21,826 nt of DNA from the IMG/VR virus record IMGVR_UViG_3300009494_000022, positions 1,126-22,951 of that record. One strand, given 5' to 3'. This stretch comes from a virus. The position numbers and the translations under genes were made by a program. The notes under the pieces were generated by a model, which had not been told where the DNA came from, did no database searches, and worked only from the letters and a program-made list of their open reading frames with translations. Of this stretch, positions 14,395 through 21,372 are shown piece after piece (position 1 is the stretch's first letter; the number at the start of each line of letters is the position of its first letter).

Positions 14395-15708
14395 ATGAAC
14401 ATCCTCACCCGTGGTCTCCGCCGCGTCGGCGATCTCTTCCGGGTCCACAATCTTGAAGGCGAGACTGTAAACCTTGAGCACCTCGACCCGACCCAGCTCA
14501 AACAAGCCTACCGCGAGGTCCCCTTCGTTGCCCCGATTGTCAACGTCGCTGCCAGCTTCATCTTTGCCGGTGGCATCGAAGTCCGGAGCGAAGACGAAGA
14601 AGCGGCTGAGGCCTGTACCGACTTCTTCCGCGCCAACGACGGCGACCTGCAGCGGGCCGCCGTCGAGGCCTGCCTCTACGGCTACACCTGGCTCCTTCCC
14701 CACTGGGACGACGGCCGCCCGCGCCTGCGTGTCTACTCGCCCGGCGCCGTTGCGCTCATCCCCCACCCGGACCGTCCCTGGGTAACTCAGCAGGCGGTCA
14801 TCACCTCGACCCAGGGCCCCAAGCGCACGGTCCAGACCATTACTGCCGACCGCTACGAAATCACGGTCAACGGCCGTGTTGCCGAGCGCGGCCGCAACCC
14901 ACTCGGGCTGATACCGGTTATCCCGGTTCACCTCAATCGTTTCTCCGACGACCTTTACGGTACGGGCGAGATCTCCGACGTCCTCTACCTGTCCCTGCGC
15001 GAGTACGCCCTGCTCCGGGCCAAAGGCATCAAGATCGAAAAACGTCAGAGTTCGTTGCTGGCGATCTCCGGCCTCAAAGGCTTCGAAGCGCTCAAGTCCA
15101 AGATTGAAAAGCTGGCAGCCGGCGACGCCATCCCGGGCATCTACCTTCCCGACCCCAAAGGCAGTGTCAAGTTCGTCGAATCCCTGCGTGGTCCCGAGGG
15201 CATCATCGAACTGCTCAAGATGCTCTACCACCACATCATCGGTCAGTCCGAGACTCCCGAGTACCTGCTTGGTGTCGGCATGCCCTCGGCCCAGGCTTCG
15301 ACTGCCGAACAACGCGCGGTCATCGAGCGCAAGACCGCCCGGCTTCGTTCCTCCTGGTCCGCCGCGCTTCAGCAGCTCAACCACGTTGTGCTCCGGCTCC
15401 ACGAAGTCCACCAGGTCCGCCGCTACGAGACCATGGAGACCGACATCGAATTCGGGCCCCTGTTCGACAAAGACGCCGCTGCTGCTGCCGCTGCCCTGCA
15501 GAAGAAATCCGTCGCGCTCGTCGGGCTCCAGTCGGTTGGCGCGATCTCGACCGAAACGATGCGCGAAAACCTTGAAGAAGTAGTCGACGACCCCGAGCGC
15601 GAAGCCGAGCGGGTCAAAAAAGAACGAGAGTCCGGTGCCGCGTTCCCCTACCCGCCCGAGCCTGAGCCTGCCGAGCCCGGCGAAGAGGAAGAGGAGCCTG
15701 GAGAATGA
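14395..15708 (+). CDS. Portal protein
   Basis: A 437-residue protein directly after the large terminase. The portal pattern is visible: VPFVAPIVNVAASFIFAGG near the N-terminus, PLGLIPVIPVHLNRFSDDLY (about 163-182), GEISDVLYLSLREYALL and MLYHHIIGQSETPEYLLGVG. The C-terminus ends in an acidic tail of Glu and Pro. It forms the dodecameric ring at the capsid vertex through which DNA enters. The ATG lies about 12 bases after a GGAGGGGAG site. It resembles SPP1 gp6-type portals as much as Mu gp29 (DUF935). Confidence 0.85.
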   Translation: MNILTRGLRRVGDLFRVHNLEGETVNLEHLDPTQLKQAYREVPFVAPIVNVAASFIFAGGIEVRSEDEEAAEACTDFFRANDGDLQRAAVEACLYGYTWLLPHWDDGRPRLRVYSPGAVALIPHPDRPWVTQQAVITSTQGPKRTVQTITADRYEITVNGRVAERGRNPLGLIPVIPVHLNRFSDDLYGTGEISDVLYLSLREYALLRAKGIKIEKRQSSLLAISGLKGFEALKSKIEKLAAGDAIPGIYLPDPKGSVKFVESLRGPEGIIELLKMLYHHIIGQSETPEYLLGVGMPSAQASTAEQRAVIERKTARLRSSWSAALQQLNHVVLRLHEVHQVRRYETMETDIEFGPLFDKDAAAAAAALQKKSVALVGLQSVGAISTETMRENLEEVVDDPEREAERVKKERESGAAFPYPPEPEPAEPGEEEEEPGE

Positions 15709-15718
15709 CCTCCGCCTT

Positions 15719-15880
15719 CCGCGTCCGACCGGTCGGGGCTCGGGGATCGGGGCTCGGTCCGTGTCAGACTTGTCCGGCGGGTCCGACCGGTCCGACGCCC
15801 GTTCCTCGTTCCTCGTTCTTCGTTCCTTCCCCTGGTGTTCTTGGTGCTCTTGGTGTTTACTCCGTGTTCATCCGTGGTTA
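15719..15880 (+). repeat. Dispersed composite repeat, copy 2 (shortened)
   Basis: The order is GGGGCTCGGGG units, GTCCGAC units, GTTCCTCGTT units, the CCTGGTGTTCTTGGTG core, then GTGTTCATCCGTGG. Relative to copies 3 and 4 it lacks the segment between ACTCCG and the last TGTTCAT. It fills the gap between portal and protease genes (15709-15907), which holds no gene. The ribosome binding site of the protease follows at about 15896. Confidence 0.85.
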
Positions 15881-15907
15881 TTTCCCCTCTGCCCGAAGGA
15901 GGCCCTG

Positions 15908-17266
15908 ATGCGCTACGCCGACCCTGACAACTCTGCCTTCCCGCTCGAGCCCCCGGCCCGGGCCTCGGTCGCCCACGACGCGATCCACCGGCTCTACAAC
16001 GACTCCCGTTACGGCCGGTCGACCGCTGCTCACGTTGCGCCCATGGGTGGCGCGGCCGCGGGCTACGATGGTGCCAAGTTTGCCCAGGTCCATGCCGAGG
16101 CGGTCCGCGCCATGCTCGATGCCGGCTACGACCACCGGCTCCGTTGCGACGGCACCCTCGACCACTCCCTGCCCCAGGACCTGTTCGACCGCTCCAAGCC
16201 ACCGGCCGGCGCGGTCATCGACGCCCAGGCCCTGATGGCTCACTTCAGTGCCCAGGGCGAGCTCGCATCCGACTCCCCGGTCGAAGTCGAGATTCCCGCC
16301 GACGTCCTCGCCCGGATCAAAAAGGTCGACCCCGAGCCCTTCATCGTCTCCGGCATGATCTCCAAGGCCGGTACGATTCTCCGGGTCCCGGGCCGGGACC
16401 CGGGCGAGGTTCACGAAGTCGAACTCACCCGCGAGTTCCTCGCCGAAGTCGCGGCCCAAATTCCCGTGGTCCAGCATCCCGAGCACTTCGACCGCCAGCG
16501 CGGGGTCCATGCCCGGCGCTCCAATGCGAGCTACATGCTCGCCGCGGCCCTCACCCCGGTCGGCGACGAACTCTGGGGCAAAGCCTGGATTCCGGCCAGT
16601 CAGGCCGACCTGCTCAACGAAGTCAAGGCCGGGTTTGCGGTTGGCCTTCCGCCCGCCTGGTCCACCGAATGCTTCAGTGCCCAGGATCGTGACGGTGACC
16701 GGTTCCGGTTCCGGTTCCGGCCCCGGCCCGGAACCATCAAGCTCCTCAGCATCGACTGGGCCGAGACCGGTCGTCCCGGAGTCCCGGGCGCCGGGCCCAG
16801 CAAAGTCATCTCTGCGCAGAACACCCAACCCTCCAAGGAGGACCCCATGACTGAACAGGAAAGGGCCGCATTCCTCGCGTCCCTCACGCCCGACGAGCTC
16901 AAGACCGGTCGGCCCGACCTGGTCGACCAGCTCGTCAGCGCCCAGACCGCGGACGCGGACGCGACCGCCGAGATCACGCGGCTCACGGAAGCGAACGCCG
17001 GTCTACAGAAACAGGTCGACGAGTTCGAGAAGACCCGGTTGACCGCCCAGCTCAAGCTCAAGCGTGACGAGCTGCTCACCGCCATCGAAGACGACGCCAT
17101 CCGTGACGTCGCCGACGGCCTGCTCTCCGGCCAGACCGCCGAAGAACTCGACGCCAACTGGCCCGGTGTCCAGGCCCGTGTCGCCAAGCTCACCAAGCCG
17201 ATGCCGGTCATCGACGGCGGTGACACCAAGCCGGGCGAGAAGAAGCCGGACCAGCTCCGCTACTAA
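15908..17266 (+). CDS. Mu I-like capsid protease fused in frame to scaffold
   Basis: A 452-residue protein from ATG 15908 (GAAGGAGG site); the open frame reaches further upstream but only through repeat DNA. Residues 1-120 form an extension beginning YADPDNSAFPL (DUF6582-like pattern). Residues about 140-300 look like a prohead protease; H190 (VVQHPEH) and S252 (AWSTECF) are possible catalytic residues and RPGVPGAG marks the domain end. Residues 314-452 are a charged, coiled-coil scaffold domain. This matches Mu gene I, whose C-terminal part is also made separately as Z. A run of CGGTTC repeats (about 16699-16723) encodes RFRFRFRPRP. Confidence 0.8.
   Translation: MRYADPDNSAFPLEPPARASVAHDAIHRLYNDSRYGRSTAAHVAPMGGAAAGYDGAKFAQVHAEAVRAMLDAGYDHRLRCDGTLDHSLPQDLFDRSKPPAGAVIDAQALMAHFSAQGELASDSPVEVEIPADVLARIKKVDPEPFIVSGMISKAGTILRVPGRDPGEVHEVELTREFLAEVAAQIPVVQHPEHFDRQRGVHARRSNASYMLAAALTPVGDELWGKAWIPASQADLLNEVKAGFAVGLPPAWSTECFSAQDRDGDRFRFRFRPRPGTIKLLSIDWAETGRPGVPGAGPSKVISAQNTQPSKEDPMTEQERAAFLASLTPDELKTGRPDLVDQLVSAQTADADATAEITRLTEANAGLQKQVDEFEKTRLTAQLKLKRDELLTAIEDDAIRDVADGLLSGQTAEELDANWPGVQARVAKLTKPMPVIDGGDTKPGEKKPDQLRY
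16847..17266 (+). CDS. Internal in-frame start: scaffold protein (Mu Z-like)
   Basis: Within the protease gene, an AAGGAGG site (16835-16841) lies five bases before ATG 16847, in the same frame (codon 314). Translation gives a 139-residue protein starting MTEQERAAFLASLTPDEL, with a heptad-rich middle (ITRLTEANAGLQKQVDEFEK) typical of scaffolds. Mu makes scaffold Z from an internal start in gene I in the same way. A site this strong in a coding region is unlikely to be accidental. Confidence 0.8.
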   Translation: MTEQERAAFLASLTPDELKTGRPDLVDQLVSAQTADADATAEITRLTEANAGLQKQVDEFEKTRLTAQLKLKRDELLTAIEDDAIRDVADGLLSGQTAEELDANWPGVQARVAKLTKPMPVIDGGDTKPGEKKPDQLRY

Positions 17267-17277
17267 AGGGGGACGTG

Positions 17278-17634
17278 TTGAAGAACCAGGCACTCCAGAC
17301 CTACCCGACCCAGAACGTGCCCTTCACCGCCTCGGCCGCCCGGATCGCCGGCGACCTGGTCAAAGAAGGCAACCGCTACGGCCGCGTCGTCCAGGACGTC
17401 GCGTCGGCTGCCGAAGGCATGCTTTCGATTCGCGGCATCTTCAAGATGCCCAAAACCACTCAGGCCGACACCTGGGATGACGGCGCGTTCATCGAGTACG
17501 TCGCGCCCGGTGAAGGCGAAGCCGACTTCACCGTCCAGGCCCACGACCAGGGCACCAAGATCGGCAAAGCCTGGGGTGCGACCACGGCCGAAGACACCGA
17601 GGCCAACATCGAACTCCTGCCCGAGCTCTACTAG
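17278..17634 (+). CDS. Capsid decoration-like protein (DUF2190-like)
   Basis: About 118 residues. Small and beta-rich, it shows the pattern FTASAARIAGDLVKEGNRYG, GRVVQDVASAAEGMLSIRG, then FKMPKTT and FIEYVAPGEGE, which fits DUF2190-like capsid cement proteins. Two adjacent starts are possible: GTG 17275 and TTG 17278. The AAAGGGGG site at 17265-17272 leaves two or five bases of spacing, which favours TTG. It lies between scaffold and major capsid genes, the usual place for a head decoration protein. Confidence 0.65.
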   Translation: MKNQALQTYPTQNVPFTASAARIAGDLVKEGNRYGRVVQDVASAAEGMLSIRGIFKMPKTTQADTWDDGAFIEYVAPGEGEADFTVQAHDQGTKIGKAWGATTAEDTEANIELLPELY

Positions 17635-17642
17635 GAGGACCC

Positions 17643-17987
17643 GTGAAAACCAGAATCCTGTTCCTCGCCATCCTGCTCGTTATCGTCGTCGGTATGGTCG
17701 CGCTCGCGGTCACGCCGTCCAAGGTCTCGCCCCAGGCGAACACCACGATCTACTTCGGCACGAGCACTTTCGGCGCGACCGCGACCCCGGCCGACACTCT
17801 CATCTGGGACGAAGCTCGCAGCTTCTCCGACACCGGTTACACGACCGCGGTGTTCGTGACCGGAGCCACCGCTACCGGCACGCTGGTGTACGCTGTCCTT
17901 GACGACTCCTCGGTCATCATCACCACCAGCGCGGCCACCGATTCGGGCAAGGTCTACTCCTACCAGGTCCTGCTCAAGAAACACTAA
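17643..17987 (+). CDS. Signal-anchored small protein inside the head module
   Basis: A 114-residue protein from GTG 17643, with AGGAGG five bases upstream. Residues 1-25 are a hydrophobic signal or anchor (RILFLAILLVIVVGMVALAV). The rest is short, Thr/Ser/Ala-rich and beta-like (ATGTLVYAVLDDSSVIITT), ending in a basic LLKKH. There are no cysteines and I recognise no family. Head-operon genes rarely encode exported proteins; it could be a decoration protein with a hydrophobic tip, or a membrane protein of the lysis or exclusion type. Confidence 0.7.
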   Translation: MKTRILFLAILLVIVVGMVALAVTPSKVSPQANTTIYFGTSTFGATATPADTLIWDEARSFSDTGYTTAVFVTGATATGTLVYAVLDDSSVIITTSAATDSGKVYSYQVLLKKH

Positions 17988-17999
17988 GGAGAAACGCAC

Positions 18000-19058
18000 A
18001 TGATCTTCAAGCAGTCCCAGTTCCAGGACCCGACTTCGCTCAAGCGGTTCCTGGATGACCCGGCCAACCGGGCCGAGGCCAACCGGAGCCTTGCCCGGTT
18101 CCTCCTCCACGACCTCTACGCGGCCCAGGGTGGCGAGCTCCTTCCGCTCAGGCCCCCGCTCTACAACGCGGTTGAAGGTTACGGCCGCGCGGGCACGACC
18201 GAGGGCTACATCTCGGCCGCCATCGCCCCGGGCGACGTCGGCGGCGCGGCCGCGGGCGGCGAAGGTGCCGCCACCCAGCCCGCGATCTACTTCGTGCCCG
18301 AGCCCGGCGTCGACACGCAGTGGATGAACCTCTTCTCCCGCCGGCCCTCGACCGGCGACGGCGAGTCCTATGAGCACGCCTCGGCCGTGTTCTCCTTCCA
18401 GGAGATCAAGCTCGGCGGCAAGCCCAAACTCGCCATCATCGAAGACAAGGTCGAGTTCGTCCGCAACATCAAGTACGGTGCGGCCGTCTCGATCTTCCGG
18501 GTCTGGATCGAAGACAACAAAGTCTGGACCATCAACGAGGTCCTCTCCCGCGGCCGGCGCGACGCCCTGCGCAAGCAGGCAACGCTTGCCTACCAGGCCA
18601 TCCTCGATCAGGCGTTCACTGCCATCGACACCGAGTCCACCTGGCAGGCAACCCTCAACAAGGGTTTCGCCGCACTCGAGCGGCTCGGTACCCTGGCCAA
18701 GGGCCAGCGCGTGGCTGTTGTCTGCCCGTCCGAACTCGCCGGCCTCTTCGTCCAGATCAAGCACGACCAGGCATCGATGCTCCTCACCAACAACCAGGTC
18801 ACCTACCCCGACTTCGACGTCATCTCCACTCCGCACTTCGCCTCCACCGATGTCCCGCGTCTCATCATCCCGGGCGAGGGCCTGTACTGGCAGGATCGTC
18901 AGCCCCTCCGCCAGGACGAAGACAAAGACATCATGCTCGACGCGACCGACACCACGCTCGACTTCCGGGGCAACTTCGTGGCTCTCAAGACCAAGGTTGC
19001 GGGCGAAGCGACGTCCAAGTTCCGCCAGGGCCTCAAACTCCAGCTCGCCGCCGAATAG
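18000..19058 (+). CDS. Major capsid protein (Mu gpT-like / HK97 fold)
   Basis: A 352-residue protein with a GGAG site seven bases before the ATG. Its position after scaffold and decoration genes, its length, and patterns such as MNLFSRRPSTGDGESYEH, GGKPKLAIIEDKVEFV, EVLSRGRRDALRKQ and TWQATLNKGFAALERLG fit the major head subunit of Mu-like phages. The Ala/Gly-rich insert around residues 77-95 is unusual. No clear N-terminal delta domain is seen, consistent with a separate scaffold (Z-like). Confidence 0.75.
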   Translation: MIFKQSQFQDPTSLKRFLDDPANRAEANRSLARFLLHDLYAAQGGELLPLRPPLYNAVEGYGRAGTTEGYISAAIAPGDVGGAAAGGEGAATQPAIYFVPEPGVDTQWMNLFSRRPSTGDGESYEHASAVFSFQEIKLGGKPKLAIIEDKVEFVRNIKYGAAVSIFRVWIEDNKVWTINEVLSRGRRDALRKQATLAYQAILDQAFTAIDTESTWQATLNKGFAALERLGTLAKGQRVAVVCPSELAGLFVQIKHDQASMLLTNNQVTYPDFDVISTPHFASTDVPRLIIPGEGLYWQDRQPLRQDEDKDIMLDATDTTLDFRGNFVALKTKVAGEATSKFRQGLKLQLAAE

Positions 19059-19331
19059 CATGTCCGCCTGCCGCATCGCTCCTTTCCCTGTCCCCTCCCG
19101 GGGCAGGGGAGGAGCGGCGCGGATAGGGTTCAAGGGTTCCAGGGTTCAAGGGTTCCAGGATTCTTCTCCCTCTCCCTTGACGGGAGAGGGCAGGGGTGAG
19201 GGTGCCGGTTCCCCGTTCCTCGTTCTCCGTTCTTCGTTCCTTCCCCTGGTGTTCTTGGTGCTCTTGGTGTTTACTCCGCTCCTCGTTCTTCCATCTGTGT
19301 TCATCAGTGTTCATCCGTGGTTTCACTTCTG
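19059..19331 (+). repeat. Repeat-filled spacer with two hairpins and composite repeat copy 3
   Basis: No gene. A G/C hairpin (CCCTG-T-CCCC at 19086-19095 against GGGGCAGGG at 19100-19108) is followed by tandem GGGTTCAAGGGTTCCA units (19127-19159). Next comes a perfect 9-base hairpin CCCTCTCCC (19168-19176) / GGGAGAGGG (19182-19190), the inverted-repeat family common in bacterial intergenic DNA. The composite repeat core and tail follow (19235-19325) and end seven bases before the next ATG. Either hairpin could end capsid transcription, but neither has a T run. Confidence 0.75.
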
Positions 19332-19694
19332 ATGGTCACTCTCGCCCGTCTCCGCGCCCGCCTTCTCGGCTACGACGAGACCGACATCTCCGACGAAGTA
19401 CTTACCGAGCTTCTCGACACCGCGAAGAACGACTACGGCCTCACCGAAGGCATCGACGACGCGACCATCATCGACCTGACCGTCGCCGTTGCCTACCGCG
19501 CGCTGGCGACCCAGGCTGCCCGCAACTTCAAGTACGCCCAGGGCTCCGAAAAGGTCGACAAGACCGAAGAAGCCAAACGCCTGCAGGGTCTCTACGAAGC
19601 CGCCTGGGCCGCGCTCCCCGAAAGCGTCCGTACTCAGGGCGAGCCCGACCCCGACGTTTTCACTTTCGGCCCCACCGAGGTCACCGATGAATAG
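19332..19694 (+). CDS. Head-tail adaptor-like protein (Mu gp36 position)
   Basis: A 120-residue protein from ATG 19332; the frame extends upstream only through the composite repeat. The helical sequence (LARLRARLLGYDETDISDEV, DLTVAVAYRALATQAARNF, then AKRLQGLYEAAWAAL) and the location after the major capsid fit head-tail adaptor proteins of the HK97 gp6 or Mu gp36 type. No Shine-Dalgarno site is visible; the repeat ends just before the start. The assignment is mainly positional. Confidence 0.6.
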   Translation: MVTLARLRARLLGYDETDISDEVLTELLDTAKNDYGLTEGIDDATIIDLTVAVAYRALATQAARNFKYAQGSEKVDKTEEAKRLQGLYEAAWAALPESVRTQGEPDPDVFTFGPTEVTDE

Positions 19695-19695
19695 G

Positions 19696-19865
19696 TTCGA
19701 TTCGTTCCTCGTTCTTCGTTCCTTGTTCCTCCCTTCTCCGTCATTGCGAGCGAAGCGCGGCAATCCTCCTATCCGCCTTGGTTCCTCGTTCCTCGTTCTG
19801 CGTTCTGACTTCTGCACTCTGACTTCTCATCTGTGTTCATCTGTGTCCATCCGTGGTTTCACTCT
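19696..19865 (+). repeat. Mixed repeats: C/T arrays, GCGAGCGAAGCGCGGCAAT element, partial composite copy
   Basis: The gap 19695-19898 has no gene. GTTCCTCGTTCTTCG-type arrays flank TCATTGCGAGCGAAGCGCGG (19741-19760, followed by CAATC), an imperfect inverted repeat (ATTGC/GCAAT) of a family frequent in bacterial genomes. A partial composite copy (GTGTTCATCTGTG, then CCATCCGTGGTTTCACTC) ends at about 19865, before the AAGGAGG site of the next gene. Confidence 0.75.
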
Positions 19866-19898
19866 CCTCGTCCGATTTCCTTTCTCAAGGAGGCTAAC

Positions 19899-20585
19899 AT
19901 GATTCGCTGGTTCCAAACCTACTACCGCATGGTTCTGCTGGTCCTTGCCGTTGCGGTCACTCTTTTCTTCGTCTGCGTCGGGTTCCGCTCCTGCCGCCGG
20001 CCGGCCCTGCTTGCCGTCAATCCCGCATGCATTGTCCTCAGTGACACCTCCACCCCTGCCGGTCCGGATCAGCCCCGGGTCCGGCATGTCACCACGGCAA
20101 CCGGGCCGGCCGGCGACCGCCTCGAAATCCAGGTCCCGCCCTCGCCGGACACTGTCCGAATCATCATCGACGACCGGCTTGTGCCCCGGGTCCTACCCGG
20201 TCCGGACTCGACAGTCCCCGAGGTCATCATCACCCGTCGCTCGGCCCTCATCACCTGGTCCGGCGAATTCGGATTCTGCGTCCTGGCCGCGCCGCCGCCG
20301 GCAACCGGTACCGGGTCCTGGTCGGTCGCCCCTGGCGTCAAACTCCGGACCATCGAAGTCTGGCGCATCAGCCCCACCGCGTACCTCACTCTACCCTGGG
20401 ACATCACGCCCGGCGAAGAGCCGGTAATCGTCAGTGCCGGGGTCGGGCTCGGTGCCGGTCTCGACTACCGCCTCACCGACCGCCTCACCCTCGACGTCGC
20501 CTGTCTCTGGCGGGTTCTCGGCCACAGGTCCAATTCGGCCAATAAGACCTATTCCTACCACGTCGGCATCTCATTCGGAATCTGA
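19899..20585 (+). CDS. Membrane-anchored protein with outer-membrane-like C-terminus (possible spanin)
   Basis: A 228-residue protein from ATG 19899 with an AAGGAGG site. Residues about 10-29 form a single membrane anchor (MVLLVLAVAVTLFFVCVGF) followed by RSCRRP. A proline-rich periplasmic-type region follows, and the last 60 residues read like paired outer-membrane beta strands (VGLGAGLDYRLTDRLTLDVA, then YSYHVGISFGI). A protein anchored in the inner membrane with an outer-membrane-interacting end would suit a spanin that fuses the membranes at lysis, but no family is recognised and it lies among neck genes. A surface or exclusion role is also possible. Confidence 0.65.
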   Translation: MIRWFQTYYRMVLLVLAVAVTLFFVCVGFRSCRRPALLAVNPACIVLSDTSTPAGPDQPRVRHVTTATGPAGDRLEIQVPPSPDTVRIIIDDRLVPRVLPGPDSTVPEVIITRRSALITWSGEFGFCVLAAPPPATGTGSWSVAPGVKLRTIEVWRISPTAYLTLPWDITPGEEPVIVSAGVGLGAGLDYRLTDRLTLDVACLWRVLGHRSNSANKTYSYHVGISFGI

Positions 20586-20677
20586 CAACGATGCAAGCCC
20601 CTCTCCGCCGATTTGCGCGCCTCAACTCCCCGGACGGGGGAAACACACCTGTCGAAAAAGTTCAACAGAATTCAATA

Positions 20678-20710
20678 CCCTGCTGCGCCTCACACGGGCA
20701 TCCAGCAGGG
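20678..20710 (+). terminator. Hairpin with 17-base loop after the membrane-anchored protein gene
   Basis: CCCTGCTG (20678-20685) pairs with CAGCAGGG (20703-20710). As at 7572-7606, the loop is 17 bases and a C/T tract ending CCTCATTCCTGGC follows. There is no T run, so termination is uncertain. Confidence 0.35.
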
Positions 20711-20875
20711 ACAGACCTCCTCAATCCTCATTCCTCATTCCTCATTCCTGGCACTGAAGCCCCCCGTCCCGCTTCACTCCGGTCGGCCGGGGCTCGGGGC
20801 TCGGGAATCGGGGTTCGGGGTTCCGTCCGCGTCCGACAGGTCCGACGGGTCCGACTGGTCAGACTCCCGCCTCTT

Positions 20876-20966
20876 CGTTCCTTCCCCTGGTGTTCTTGGT
20901 GCTCTTGGTGTTTACTCCGCTCCTCGTTCTTCCATCTGTGTTCATCAGTGTTCATCCGTGGTTTCA
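20876..20966 (+). repeat. Dispersed composite repeat, copy 4
   Basis: Preceded by GGGGCTC units (about 20788-20823) and GTCCGAC units (20830-20865), the core CCTGGTGTTCTTGGTG and tail CATCCGTGGTTTCATT match copy 3 almost base for base. It ends 20 bases before the start of the next gene. Confidence 0.88.
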
Positions 20967-20985
20967 TTCCTCCTGGTGTTCCCTC

Positions 20986-21372
20986 ATGCTGATCTCCGAC
21001 CGCGACAAAGCCGCCATCAAACAGACCAGCGCCGACCTGATTGCCGGCACCGGCCAGCCCATGACCCGGTTCCGTCTCCTGACCGCCGAACCGCCCGAGA
21101 GTTACGACCCGATCTACGGCGAGTCCGGCGACCCCTCCGAAGAACAGTACGCCGAGCTCGAGTTGGTCGGCAAAGTCTTCTGGGACCCGCAGGAAGAACT
21201 CCTCACCCGCGACTTCGGCGGAGTAATCGAAGCCCATGCCGACGTCCACGTCGCCCATGACGCCGACGTCCTCGTCGGCGACTACCTCGACATCGACAAC
21301 GTCCGCTACAAAGTCAACCGCTCGGTCCTCGCCCCGCTCGGCGGCTACCGAGCCCTGGCGATATCCCGATGA
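20986..21372 (+). CDS. Head-closure/stopper-like connector protein
   Basis: A 128-residue protein from ATG 20986; upstream codons are repeat DNA. It starts with a helix (LISDRDKAAIKQTSADLIAG) and continues as a beta-rich domain (MTRFRLLTA, ELELVGKVFWDP, DVLVGDYLDIDNVRYKVNR) ending LGGYRALAISR. That SH3-like layout, the size and the position between adaptor and gp10-like genes fit phage head-closure proteins. The start has no Shine-Dalgarno site. Its stop overlaps the next ATG (ATGA). Confidence 0.6.
   Translation: MLISDRDKAAIKQTSADLIAGTGQPMTRFRLLTAEPPESYDPIYGESGDPSEEQYAELELVGKVFWDPQEELLTRDFGGVIEAHADVHVAHDADVLVGDYLDIDNVRYKVNRSVLAPLGGYRALAISR

Larger units (their letters stand above)
20586..20985 (+). 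other. 400-base repeat-rich spacer
   Basis: No supportable gene. It contains a CCCC-GGAC-GGGG hairpin (near 20629), a less GC-rich stretch (20650-20680), a perfect 8-base hairpin (20678-20710), CCTCATT units, GGGGCTCGGGG and GTCCGAC arrays, and composite repeat copy 4. Open frames through it translate the repeats and have no start signals. Confidence 0.7.

Noticed and set aside
12511-15411. 966-codon open frame on the minus strand
   Set aside because: It lies opposite the terminase and portal genes, shows no recognisable domain, and is expected from the strong GC-rich codon bias of the plus-strand genes.
15635-15907. Upstream in-frame extension of the protease gene
   Set aside because: It translates the composite repeat and overlaps the portal gene; the ATG at 15908 has a strong ribosome site.
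19833-19898. Upstream extension of the membrane-anchored protein gene
   Set aside because: It is encoded by a partial composite repeat; the ATG at 19899 follows AAGGAGG and begins a good anchor sequence.
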